From NCBI GenBank assembly GCA_016647705.1, contig CM028336.1:13586880-13650879 (forward strand): a stretch of DNA of 64,000 nt. The letters are read 5' to 3'. This document shows positions 23,101 through 35,261 of this stretch, piece by piece (position 1 is the stretch's first letter; the number at the start of each line of letters is the position of its first letter). The notes under the pieces are model-generated. The model saw only the letters and a list, made by a program, of their open reading frames with translations. It was not told where the DNA came from and did no database searches. This DNA comes from Eucommia ulmoides. Its lineage: Eukaryota > Streptophyta > Magnoliopsida > Garryales > Eucommiaceae. The position numbers were made by a program, and so were the translations under genes.

Positions 23101-26100
23101 AGACCTGAAACTTTAAGGATTCATTATCTATCTTTATTTTTTCCTTTAGTTTCTTAAGTACTTCCTAATGAATTAGGTATTATCTTACACGCCTATGTAC
23201 TAGATCTACTTATCACTAAATGCAATGCTTATTTTATCTAAAGTCGACTTAGGTCTTTATATTCAAACATTCAAGTAATTAATTTGCTTGTTGTAATTCG
23301 CACACTGCGAACAATCAAAGTTATGAAAATATGATTTCAATACTAAATTATACCAGCATCTAAAAAATGTTAAAAGAAATGTCATGTTTCAACTAGACGA
23401 GGGTGAGATAGTGAATAAAAAAAAAATTAAAAAAGTTAGAAAGAAAATTGAGAATCCTGATGTGGAATTGTTACATATGTTCTAACCTGAGAACTATGAA
23501 GGAATCCATAGAGAACCAAATAGAAGATTTATAGTTGACGTACCTAATCAAGAAGAACTCGAGAAAAACCTTTAGCTGATATCATTCTTGAGGAACCCTG
23601 AGAAGAAGAAAGTAACCTTAGAACCTACCCTCAACCTAAGAAAATTCTTAAGAGGGGGAAAGGTAACCATTAACTCTTCTCAAGGGAAAATCAAGCAGCT
23701 AGGATCACATAGGGAAAAATTAAAAGTTTATCGAAGAAGTACATAGATATAGAAAGACCTAGTCTTACCCGATTTTCTCAAAATAGAGTAAGACTGGTTG
23801 TCTTAATGATCTAGATGATCCAAGAAAGAAGAAAGATAGGGAAAAATAAACAATGACCTGAGGTTGACTCAAGTTTTTTCATTTATGTAATGTCTAGCTA
23901 GTATGTGTTGAGAAAAGAAATAATAATAAAAAAATCCGGTCTTAGGAAGTTTTTAAATAGTGAGTGGTTACACGAGGGTGATCCAATTAATCAATCCTTC
24001 TTCATAGTCCAAGTATTAAGTCGTACGGGTGTCTCAACACCTAGTAACTTGGGGCAACTAGACCAGGATTGCTAAATAAATCTGTCTCGGGAAGGCCCAC
24101 TCCAGTCTTCGTCAAATTCAAGATATAAGTCAGTCCAAATGCCGAAGAAATCTCGAAAAACATACAGGATTGTAAGAAATCTCGATAACAATTTCAGAAA
24201 ATATCAATTATCAAAACTTGATAGAATTAAGCGAGACAATCTCTTCAAACTAATAACTACGGATATTCAGTCTAAATTACTATTGAAATCATATTTTTCA
24301 TAATCTAGATTAATCTGATGTCAAAATCGCAGCAATTATTGAGATGATTGAATGTTTCAAAATGATTACTTGAGTATACTTTAGACCAAATAATCTTGTA
24401 TAAAAGTAAAAAAGAAATATACATAGAATGTATAGGTATATATCTCAAAACATTAGAACTGAACTCTAGAAAGTAAAGGAAAAGGGACAGAAAAGACTCA
24501 TTGTTAAGCAAGTTATTCACTCGAACCCTCTCCCAAATCTAATCAGAAAGTTATTTAAAGCCAAAGTTATGTAGACAATGATTTCCATCCTGAGACAGAT
24601 TTTCTCATTCCTAGACATTCCGAGCTCAACCAATCAACATAAAATAACCTTCCACCATTCTTATCCAAACCATTCCATCCTATAACAAAAGTTGCACATA
24701 ACATTCTTAAAGAGAAATCTTAATCTTGGGCCTGACATTAAGTTGTACCGAAAGCCAAAGCCAATGAACTAAAAGCCTCTCAAAAGTACCGGTCAGTCTT
24801 CCATATCAAAGACAATGTGAAAATATCTAGGGGAGATAGCTAATAGAAAACGTTACCTAATGAAAAAAAAAATCCCATAATTTTTTTTACATCTTTGGTT
24901 AAGACTATGTTCCCTAGGAAAACATTCTAGTTAAAAATCATACATCATTATGTTTAGGTACATATAACAAAAAATGAAGGAAAAATGAAGAAAAAATGCA
25001 TTCATTTACACAAGTGTCAGTCTGCAATGTCATTGTGTAGATCATTTACTTGCCAGACATGTTTCTTACAAATTCACAATACATAGTATCCAAATACTAC
25101 ATAAGCATCGTATGTCACGCTTAGGCATGCATAATTTTCATACACAGGAGAAAAATAAAATAAAATTTAGACATTATATTTCACAAACTCCTCTGGTATC
25201 CTGCATATCATTTTGTATCAATAGGTCATCATCGGTATAAATTTGCAGCCATACATCTTATTCGGAAGCTTTAATAGGTTAACAAGAAGCCCTCGAACAT
25301 GTAACCAGGCAATTACCTCACCAGTCATAGTACTATTGTTAGCCTCTAATAGTGATTTCAACCAACTCAGAAGTTAGATAAGGAGTCCACCTTAGATGAA
25401 TTGTCTCTTGATAATAGACCTTACCCAATCTTACAAAGTGTTAGGGTGTAGCAGAATGTCATTAGAAAAGTGAACTTACCAATATCAAATAGAATTCTCC
25501 TAACTGACAAATTTTGAGTACCAGTTAAGTGGTACAAGCACCAGGCCACCAATAGAAAAAGTTAGAACACCGACATTCAAAGACTTTAGGAGACCAACAA
25601 TCAAGACAACGGTCAATCTTACCTAGCTAATGTTCATGCAAGAGACTTGATCCACTAGGCTGGAGCAAATTGTTGCCAGTGAACATAGCTATCATTACTT
25701 GTAATCGGTATGCCTCTTAAAATCTTTTTGTTGTTCAAAACTACGTTACGACCTAATTCTTGGTAACTCGCTAAGGTATATAGGAGACCCAAGTGGGTTC
25801 GGTCGAATCAAAGAGAGGTGCTAACTTTACGATATTCTCTCAACCCTATACTAGGGCACATCTCTGGGATAGTCCCTTAACATTCCTCAAGAAGCCATTT
25901 TCGCTCTCCTTAATATTCAAACAGCATAGGATACTTGTACAAAAACTATGCTTAACTTGATCCTTGGAAACTTGCCAAGTTATGTAAGAAACCTATGAAG
26001 GTTCGATCGTCCAACTATAGAAACCCCAGCATTGGGTTGGGGAATATCCTCATAGTTTTTATCATCATGGATGGATTTGACTGGATAAAATCCAGCGTAA

Positions 26101-26699
26101 AACTAAATCAAAATTAAAATAAAGAAAAGGAAAAAAATAAGCATTTGATTTCAGTCACTTTGTCGTCACTTAAGGAACTTTTTGGGTTTGTCTAAAAACA
26201 ACCATTCCTTTTTTAGGTCAGGAAACCAAAGAATTCGACTGGTAATTCAGAATACTTTGGGTTTTGGAGGAAAAATGGTTGAAAACTTCTACAAATCTAG
26301 AAACTTTCGATAAATGACTAAGTTCAAGATTGTACTCCTAAGAAGAAAATGTTTATACTACAATTATGCAAATACTTGCATTACTTTCGATTGTCTATAT
26401 ATTATTTTTCATTTATGACTAATATTGCAATACAGATAATGGAAAGAATGAATGATAAAAATCAAGGGGAAGAAGTGCAAGAAGGTTAGAATATCATATT
26501 TTGAGAATATTTTTTTGCCTTAGAAAAGGAAAAGCCGAATACTGCTACTAAGTTCACGATAAGCAAGCCCCAATCTTCGACTAGGGAATATTTTATCTGG
26601 TGTAACTTCTTCTGAGAAGTTTTCTAGTTCTCTTTGGCAGTCCCAGGTGGGAATTCGCCTTGAAACTCCATTGAATGTTGAGTTTCCCGGAGGGCTTCT
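23101..26699 (+). mobile_element. Family B internal, no clear pol
   Basis: Apart from the faint gag-like tail near 23390-23600, no protein domain could be recognised. Two diverged copies of a motif occur at about 25745-25815 and 25945-26015, each with TTCTTGG/CCTTGG, then TATRTAGGAGA-like sequence, then GGTTCG(G/A)TCG. A third copy lies in the B LTR at 56990-57050. Element D is inserted at 26700. Confidence 0.5.
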
Positions 26700-28334
26700 T
26701 GTACGCGCGGGGGATTCGCACCCTCGGTGTATCTAACTACTCGCAAGTGTACAAGATCAAAGTTTTAGTATAGTATGATCGTTAAGATTGGGTTATTGTA
26801 TCCACTGGGATTGGTGTCGTTACTATCGAATACCGCGTTTATCATGACCTAACTTTATCTACACGAAAAATAAATGTATTTAATTAATTAAACTACTACT
26901 AATATAACCTAAATTAACTACATTAATATGCTTAATATGTTTTAGGGTAATGAATTGCCTAGGGATTAACGTGTTTATAAATACGTGTTCGATTTCAATT
27001 TACTCACGTTTACGGTGTTCGACCTATTTGACAACCTCGGTATGTAAACTCCACCGCCACCTCTTCCGAGTGTAAGACAGGCGAATACATGACTTCGGGT
27101 TAATGAAGAAGTCACCCTCAACGTCTTAACAATCCTAGGTTACATGAGTCTCGCCTAGCGTTATTGATTGCACACAATCCAACTCCTAACTAGGTCATTG
27201 GATCGTGCGTTGTTTTTACCCTATCGACAATCTCCGTTCTAAAACTCCCTTGCCACCTCTCCTGAGTATAAGACGAGGGATATAACACGAATTTGTGTCA
27301 ACGAAGAAGTCCCCCTCAAGGTCTTAACAACCCTAGGTCACATGAGTCTTGCCCCAACGTTATCGATTGTCCACAATCCAAACCCTGACCGGGTTATAGA
27401 ATCGTGGCGTTTGTTTACCCAAATCCAAATCCGGGATTTGTCAAAATCCCGTATTCTCCATTTATCTAACTAAGCATGATAAACAAACAACACGATAAAT
27501 ACAATCAAACTACGAAGAACAAACATAAACGCAACACCGAAATCATCCAAACAACGTATTTATAAATTATATGTTAATCCCTATACAATCTATGTTTAGC
27601 TAAGGCCATAGCCGCATTTACAATGAAATAATAAGCTAAACATGCTCACATGATCCTAAGTTAAAGAAATAAGGAAAAACAATCGAAGAACTTAGCCTCG
27701 TCTGAAGATAAACCACTAAGAATGCTCAATGATCGATTCGCCGTCTTCTCCACTTCGGGATGTGAGATCCACCTCTAAAACTTCTAAACCCTAGCCTAAA
27801 TATAGATTAAGGTGTCCAAATGGCTGGGGTGGGGGGTTTACAATGAGGGGAAAGAGGATGGTATTTATAAACAAAATATCTCAAAAAATATCCTAAAAAT
27901 ATCTAGGCTGTGCTGAGGTTCTCCGCCTAGGCGAAGGGATTTTCCGCCTAGGCGGCAGTAGGTTGGTTTGGCTGATCACCTAGGTGCTAAAGTTGGTGGT
28001 GGACTTTGAAATCTTTATGCTGGATTTTCGCCTAGGCGATGGATTGTCAGTAGCCTTTTGTCATTCTCAGCTTTTTCATTGCCTAGGCGGTGGTTTGGAC
28101 ACCTGGCGGTGGGCCTGTTTTACAATTTTACCTTCGATCTTGTTTATCCACCATAACTTCGACCGCTTTTGGTTCAATCTCCTTGTTTTTGGTTCAGTTT
28201 TCTATCTTTTTGCCCTATATACCTGATTTATACAAAAAGTATGAAAACTAATTAAAATATAATAAAATACTATATAAACACACGAAAACTAACTTAATTC
28301 GGTTTGGAAATACGTAGGTAGATCACACCTATCA
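26700..28334 (-). mobile_element. Element D 3' LTR (fossil)
   Basis: This 1635-bp LTR has a minus-strand TATA box TTTATAAATACC at about 27862-27873. Palindromes with the form CCGCCTAGGCGG lie at 27923-28110, upstream of that TATA box in element orientation. Confidence 0.85.
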
Positions 28335-30268
28335 AATACCCCTAAACTTGGAATTTGGATAGTCCTCGAGCCAAACACACACACGAAAATGAAAAATACA
28401 ACTGAATTAAATAACAAACAATCTAAACATAACAACATATGAGTTTTAAATTCTTCTAACGGCCAAGTTATTGTTGTCCCTCAACAACCGTCAGTCATAT
28501 CGAGTTTAGGCGGTAACACACACCATGTAATGTTCTAGATTTTTGACATGCAATAATGGTGAATGCCATTCTAGATCTTGTAAACGTGTATGTGCGAGAC
28601 TTAATAGTATGACTATATAACGATCGGATTGGATCATCCACCAACTAAACTCATGACTTAGACCGTGAAGGAGTAGGATTTCCATAGGCCGGATTGGGGT
28701 CCACTCTCCACTAATGTAGGTTAAGTATTTTAAAAAGATCAGAAGGACTTGGTTCGGTTTAGGAATATTCGGCCAAGGGTACTTCGGAATAGAAAATGGG
28801 TTAACGTTGTTAACATAACGTTACCCAAGGCTCAACGCGTGACACATTCACTCTCGGAGCCTCATACTTAGATTGGAAACAATCCTGAACATGCATTTAA
28901 GACCGACGTACTCACTTGTCAAAAGCAATGGAAATAAAAACTGTATTTACATTTGATTTTTTTTTTTCTTTTCTTTTCAACGACCACACCCCCAAACTTA
29001 TTTGATTGTTACAATTGAAGGGGTGTGTGAAATACAAATGAAAAATGACAAGTGAGTACTCAAATACCGAATGAATTAGAAGTTCTTCCTAAACCCAACC
29101 GCTCACATCAAGTAGCATTTACAATTGCTAACTTGATTTACTCAAATGTGCCTTTAAATTCAGCGATTTAGGTTTGGAAAAAGATCCACTGGCCATGGTA
29201 TTAGTTTATGTGTTCTGACTTGAATTTTCATTTAGACTTCAACAGGGTGACGAGAGATAAACATGTATCAAGGTAGGCTTAAAAAGGCTCAAGCGACAAA
29301 GAGAATGCCTAAATCACGTCTCCTGAGCTACCTCGCCTAGGATTTCACCTCAAGTTTCCCCTCAATCAAGTTCTAGAATCCTTAATGTGTCATGAATTTG
29401 GCTAATCGATAATCGTCCTCAAATCAATTGAATAACTATACATTGAGTTTATGTGCTCGTGCAAATTAGGATCTACAATAATTTTGACCAAAAAGTATTA
29501 TCAAGCACACAGAACACATATGCATAGGTATTACCCTTAACTTCGAAAACAACCAGGGGTAATCTCATCATCGGGTAACGGCCCAGATGAACACAAAACT
29601 CAGCATGCAAACAACAACACAAAAATATAAACACATTCTAACCTAAACACACATGCACACAAGAAAACAATAACACATAACTAACATACTACATACTACA
29701 CATCACTTCCGAACTTAAAATGGACAGTGTCCTTAGCGATCCCAATCATTAATCTCAACATATGGAATTAAAGCATGCTGACGAAGGGTGTTTAGAACAC
29801 TTACCTAGGAGGCGAGAGGATATCGCCTCTGAATCAAGTCGGATGTAACGAATTTAACTTATTTGACCTTGGGTTGCCTCCTAAGAAGAATGTGGTTTAA
29901 TGTCTTCGACCCGACATTTTCAGAACGCCCTCAAGATTGGTGAGGTTTTGCTTTGGATGGCTCAATCTTTCAACAAAATGCCTCACCGGGTTATGTGCAT
30001 GGCCCTGTACCATAAAACGATTTGAAATCCCGTCGAAAGGGATACATCAATACCTATCGATCTAACATCGGCAAATACCCTGCATAAGAAACAAAAATAA
30101 AACTACAAACAAATACAAAATAAATGCCTAAAGTAAAATTAAGTCTTTTACTCACAATATCGACAATAACGACATCGCCAATCCCCAAATACAATACACT
30201 TGCTTCTCCTATCTAAAACTTAAGTCTCTGGCCGTTACCACGTTTCTTCGGTAATAACATCAAAACAA
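28335..30268 (-). mobile_element. Element D internal region (fossil)
   Basis: This is collinear in reverse with the non-coding tail of family A, including TCCTCGAG near 28364, AAAATGACAAGTGAGTACTC near 29043 and GGAGGCGAGAGG near 29809. A short remnant of the A-type frame (NLTNLEGVLK) reads on the minus strand near 29930-29960. Nothing else is recognised as coding. Broken. Confidence 0.65.
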
Positions 30269-30408
30269 TCATCGATAACGGCGCCAAAAACTTGGTGGAC
30301 GTTGACGGAAACTGAATCTGACAAACCAATCCTCGGCAACGACGCCAAAAACTTGGTGGACGTTGCTGGAAACTGAATTCGACAAACCAATCCTCGGCAA
30401 TGGCACCA
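30269..30408 (-). repeat. Three tandem primer-binding-site-like units
   Basis: On the minus strand three 18-bp sequences similar to the tRNA-Asp primer site end at 30408, 30347 and 30286, exactly 61 bp apart. They match TGGCGCCGTTGCCGGGGA at 15, 16 and 14 of 18 positions. The sequence between them is also repeated (GGTGGACGTTG, GGAAACTGAAT, GACAAACCAATCC), so a 61-bp unit was amplified. The unit next to the LTR would be the functional site. Confidence 0.85.
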
Positions 30409-30414
30409 AAAACT

Positions 30415-32000
30415 TATACGCGCGGAGAATTCACACCCTCGGCGTATCTAACTACTCACAAGTGTACAAGGTCAAAATTTTAGTATAGTGTGATCGTTAA
30501 GATCGGGTTATCGTATTCACAGGGATTGGTGTGGTTACTATCGAATACCACGTTTGTCGTGACCTAACTTTATCTAGGTGAAAAATAAATGTATTTAATT
30601 AATTAAACTAATACTAATATAACCTAAATTAACTACATTAATATATTAATATGTTTTAGGGTAAAGAATTGCTTAGGGATTAACGTGTTTACAAATACGT
30701 GTTCGATTTCGATTTACCCACGTTTTCGGTATTCGACTTATTTGACAATCTCGGTACGTAAACTCTACCGCTATCTCGCCCGAGTGTAAGACGGGGAAAT
30801 ACATGACTTCGAGTCAATGAAGAATTCCCCTTCAATGTCTTAACGACCCTAGGTCACGTGAGTCTCGCCCAGCATCATTGATTGCACACAATCCAATTCC
30901 CGACCGGGTCATTGGATCGTGCGTTGTATTTACCCTATCGACAATCTCCGTTCTAAAACTCCCTGTCCACCTCTCCTCGAGTATAAGATGAGGGATATAA
31001 TGCGACTTCATGTCAACAAAGAAGTCCCCCTCAACGTCTTAACGACCCTAGGTCGCGTGAGTCTTACCCCAACGTCATCGATTGTCCACAATCCAAACCC
31101 CGACTGGGTTATAGAATCGTGGTGTTTGTTTACCCAAATTAGAATTCGGAGTTTTTTAAAACACCGTATTCTCTATTTATCTAACTAAGAACGATAAACA
31201 CAATTGAACTACGAAGAACAAATATAAACGCAACATTGAAATCATCCAAGCAACGTATTTATAAATTATATGTTAATCCCTATACAATCCATGTTTAGCT
31301 AAGGCCATAGCCTCATTTACAATGAAATAATAAGCTAAACATGCTCACATGATCCTAAGTTAAAAAAATAAGAAAAAACAATCGAAGAACTTAGTCTCAT
31401 CCGAAGATAAATCGTTACGAACGCTTAACGATCGATTCGCCGTCTTCTCCACTTCGGGATGTGAGCTCCATCTCTAAAACTCCTAAACCCTAGCCGGGGG
31501 TTCACAACGAGGAGAGAGGGGATGGTATTTATAAACAAAATATCTAAAAAACTATCCTAAAAATATTTAGGCTGTGCGGAGGCTCTCCACCTAGGCGAAG
31601 GGATTTTCCGCCTAGGTGGCGGTAGGTCGATTTGGCTGATCGCCTAGACGCTAAAGTTGGCGGTGGACTTGGAAATCTTTCTGCTGGATTTCCACCCAGG
31701 CAGTGGGCTGTCAGTAGCCTTTTGTCATTCTCAGCTTTTTCATTCCCTAGGCAGTGGTCTGGATGCCTAGGCGGTGGGTCTGTTTCATAATTTTGTCTCC
31801 GAGCTTGTTTATCCACTGTAACTTTGACCGCTTTTGGTTCAATCTCATCGTTTTCGCTCCGATTTTCTATCTTTTTACCCCCACACACCTGATTTATACA
31901 AAAAGTATTAAAACTAATTAAAACCTAATAAAATACTATATAAACACACGAAAACTAACTTAATTCGATTTGAAAATATGTAGGTAGATCACACCTATAA
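30415..32000 (-). mobile_element. Element D 5' LTR (fossil)
   Basis: At 1586 bp it is collinear with 26700-28334. Palindromes of the CCGCCTAGGCGG form lie at 31587-31780 and are more diverged than those in the partner LTR. The 114-codon minus frame at 31544-31888 is LTR sequence and not a gene. Confidence 0.85.
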
Positions 32001-32104
32001 TTTCTCAATTGAGAATTCTCTCAGTCGTCTTCAATCTTGGATTGTGAGATGACAACCCAGGGATCAGTTTCTCTAATCAAGAACCTTTGCCTACCCATTT
32101 CTCA

Positions 32105-32400
32105 TTTACTTATTATTGATCAGCGATACATAGGAACATTCATGGCTTCGTTTTCCTAATTTATTTAAGTCGGCCATACCTAGGAACATTCCTGTCTTTG
32201 CTTACTTAGTTCATTCATGGCAGCGATGCCCAGGAACATCCCTGGATTTACTTAATTAGTTCATTCATAGCATTGATGCTCAGAAAATCCCTGGATTTAC
32301 TTACATTAGTTTACTTATAACAACGATGCTCAAGAATATTCCTGGTATTGCTTAATTAGTTCATTCATAACTGCAATACTCAGAAGCATCCTTGGCTTCA
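32105..32400 (+). repeat. Degenerate tandem array, about 60-bp unit
   Basis: About five copies of a unit containing TTCATTCATRGCAGCGATGC, CCAGGAACATCCCTGG and TTTACTTA can be seen. The AGGAACATTCCT part is itself a palindrome. Confidence 0.7.
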
Positions 32401-32819
32401 CTTTTCTAGTCATTTATTTCGGTGACTTCTGGCTAACCTTGGAACACCATTGCTAGAACTACATCTGACCTGATTATTATCTATCCTAAGATATGTAGGG
32501 AAACCCCTGGTCGGGTTTAGTCAAAACTAAGGAGATGTTGATGAGTCAACATTCTTTGCCTCTATGCTACGATGTATCCCCGCTAGGACTGTTCAGTTGA
32601 CCCTCCTTAGAGTTTATTCCTAGTCTTTAATGGTAGGACTTATTAGAACTACATTTGACTTGATTCTTAGTAAGACCGAAACATGTAGAGAAATCACTAG
32701 TTGGGTATGGTCATAACTCAGGAGATGTTGATGAGTCAACATTCTCTGTCCCCTATACTGCGGTATATTCTTTTAGGACTAGTTAACTAACCCTCCTTTG
32801 AGATGATTCCTTATCCACT

Positions 32820-33300
32820 TGGTAGGAATTTACCATTCGTAGTGTTTCTCTCTATCTTTGGACCACTATTTATGTTTACCATTCGTAGTGTTCCTTGATA
32901 TCTTTGGATCACTATTTACATTTACCATTCACAATGTTTCTCGCTATCTTTAGATCACTATTTAAATTTCCTGTATGCAGTGTTCTTTGGATACTCTTAG
33001 ATCACTATTTAATTTTTCTGTATGTGGTGTTCCTTGGCTATCCTTGGATCACTATTTAAATTTCATGTATGAGGTGTTCCTTGCCTACCCTTGGATCACC
33101 ATTTGAATTTCCTGTATGCGGTGTTCCTTAGTTACCCTTGGATAACTATTTAGATTCCATGTCTGTAGTGTTCCTTGGCTACCCTGGGTTCACTATTTAG
33201 ATTTCTTATTTTCAGTGCTCATAGGCTACCCCGAGATTACTATTTAGATGTATTACTCCTGGGCTAACCCTAGATTTCCATTTGTGTACTTAATGTTGGT
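32820..33300 (+). repeat. Degenerate tandem array, about 45-bp unit
   Basis: Roughly ten units share GTGTTCCTTGGCTA, CCTTGGATCACTATTTA and an AATTTCCTGTATG-like link. Unit length drifts between about 42 and 50 bp. Confidence 0.75.
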
Positions 33301-33465
33301 AATTTCCAAAGATACTTCGGAAAATACCATTTTTATTTCCCGATAAAAATCTTATCTGGACTACTTTGGGTTAGGTTCCTTTACTTTTCATGTCTCGTGG
33401 AACAAAATATTTGTGTCTCTTATCTTTGTTATTACGAGTGAACTTGCATGACAAAGAGAGGATGT

Positions 33466-35261
33466 TGTAGACAATGCATTTTATCCTGCTCGTTTAGTTT
33501 TCAAAAGTATCAAGTCCATAGTGTAAATTCAAATAAACTTTAAACCGAGGTTTAGAGGGAACAAATTTTTGCCTTAGATTATATTTGATGCTAAAAAGAT
33601 GAAAAACATAAAAAGCCTCATGAAATCGTTAATTTGATCAAACTTCGGTATAAACAAAAGTTTTGGCTCAATTTGGAAATTTCTGAAGTTAATGGGGACT
33701 AAATGATAGAATTAAAAGTGAATTTTATATGTATATCAGTTTAATATGTTTAATTTAATTTCTATCTTTTAATTTGAAGAAATTTCACTAATAACAATTA
33801 ATTCACATTTTGACCCTTAAAATTCTTGTTTTCATCGGTTTTGTCAAATTAATGACTAAAAATATTTGTTTAAATGCATGTTTAATATTAATTTTTAAAA
33901 TCAAAGTAATAAACCCTTAGTTATGCTATTGGGTGCCCAAGACACTAAATTTACTAAGAGCACACATTTCAAGCCTAGTAAGAAGCATCTGATTTATCTA
34001 CAGGAGTGCCCCTAGCCAAATTGGGAGCTTCCCAAAAAAGATATGCATTTAATGTCAAGCATTAAATGATGATCTTATGGAAATATTTTCTCTATAAAAT
34101 ATCATCATTTTCTATGAAATGTTATCATGCCTAACCTAGCTTGTTAGCCTCCAATCATTCAAGACCATTAAAAGGTATTTAATGAAGTCATAAATGACAA
34201 ATATTAATTAGGCAATCTTATGAAAATGTTGTGCTCTCATCATTTTCTATAGGTTATTATTGCCTAAACTTAGTGTAAGTAGCCCCCCCAATCAATCAAA
34301 ACATTCAATAGCATTAAATGACATTTAATGAAGCCATTAATGACATGCATTAATTAGGAGATCTTTTGGAAAGATTTTGTTCAAAAAATCTCATCATTAC
34401 CTAGCATAGCCTAGTAAATATTCATCTTCACTAACCTTAATTATCATTCAATGACATTTAATGATTATTAAATGGCCATTTAATGTAGGCTTACTACACC
34501 TGCAAATTGGGATTATGTAGGTATGCCATTACTTATAAAAGACAGTCTATTTTCATAAGAGCTATACACCAAATGCACGTTCTATTTCTCTCTAAACTCG
34601 AAAATCTCTCTGGTTTCCTTATTTCCTAACCTTTTAACCTCTCAAATACATCCAAAATCTTCCAAAAGAAACCTCTCAAAGGTGATCTTAACACTCTTTT
34701 ATAAAGAGTTTAAGAGGCTTCTCAAGAACAACTGAGCAAAGAATGAGAAGAAGTTAAAGAAGGAGAAGAAGCAAACATTACTTAGGAAAATAGCACTCTC
34801 CTAAGTTAGGTAAATTTACTTAATCGTCTCTTTAGTTTGTTTGTTTGTTATCTTTTATTTATTCGTACATATTTTCTTTTGGTTGTCTTTGTTGTCTTTG
34901 GTTTTGTACATATTGTCTTTGTTTTGTGTTAAGAACAACAAGAACTCTTGGTATGCATAACATATTTGTCTTTTGTCAAGAAACACAAGAAACTATACTC
35001 AATAAACCTAAGATAAACTGACCTGCTATGGACTATTGACTATGGATTGCTAACAATTAACTATTTATTTTTCTTGTTCTGCGTCTTTCCGCGCTAGCCT
35101 AGATTACGCCTGGATCTATGTTTTAGGTTGTGGACTGGCACCCCTATATATATAAGCTTAGATCACGGACTGACCCTATGTCTCAGATCATGGACGAACA
35201 CCTTGCATGTATTACTATGTTGAGACCCTTATGGCTTAAAGGCGGAATAAATGGAGAATTT
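33466..35261 (+). mobile_element. Family B right LTR (fossil)
   Basis: This starts TGTAGACAATGCATTTTATC, the same start as at 54854, and has its TATA box at 34534. It is collinear with B copy 2 until AATAAATGGAG near 35257, where copia sequence takes over. The terminal part of the LTR is therefore not seen. Confidence 0.75.

Larger units (their letters stand above)
26700..32000 (-). mobile_element. Element D: gag-derived gypsy element (fossil)
   Basis: It has LTRs at 26700-28334 and 30415-32000 (TGATAGGTGTGATC... on the minus strand), a 2.08-kb internal region and a tRNA-Asp-type primer-binding site beside the right LTR. Flanks CTTCT (26695-26699) and TTTCT (32001-32005) are a 5-bp target duplication with one change. 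D is a relative of family A: LTR ends, primer site, TATA region and internal tail are collinear, but the palindrome array in the LTR differs. Only a short coding remnant persists. The ends look whole; the coding part is broken. Confidence 0.85.
32001..33465 (+). mobile_element. Family B internal, 3' end with tandem repeats
   Basis: This resumes family B after element D. It is largely two degenerate tandem arrays, 32105-32400 and 32820-33300. Between them is a segment with a doubled GGAGATGTTGATGAGTCAAC (near 32521 and 32705). Non-coding; it ends in the purine tract before the right LTR. Confidence 0.6.
7935..35261 (+). mobile_element. Family B: Tat/Ogre-like gypsy element, copy 1 (fossil)
   Basis: The layout is left LTR (7935-8701 plus 19056-20294, interrupted by A1), internal region (20295-33465, interrupted by D) and right LTR (33466-35261). 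The first internal bases (20295-20315) resemble the primer-binding site TGGCGACTCCGCTGGGGA known from Ogre/Tat elements. The right LTR, starting TGTAGACAATGC, follows the purine tract ACAAAGAGAGGATGT. Both LTRs carry the same TATA region (TATAAAAGACAG at 8173; the same site at 34534). Gag-like remnants are visible but no reverse transcriptase or integrase. It is broken, with many breaks, and incomplete at both outer ends. With its guests removed it is roughly 11.7 kb. Confidence 0.7.

Noticed and set aside
25990-26015. GGTTCGATCG as a tRNA B box
   Set aside because: No A box, acceptor stem or anticodon arm could be found upstream.
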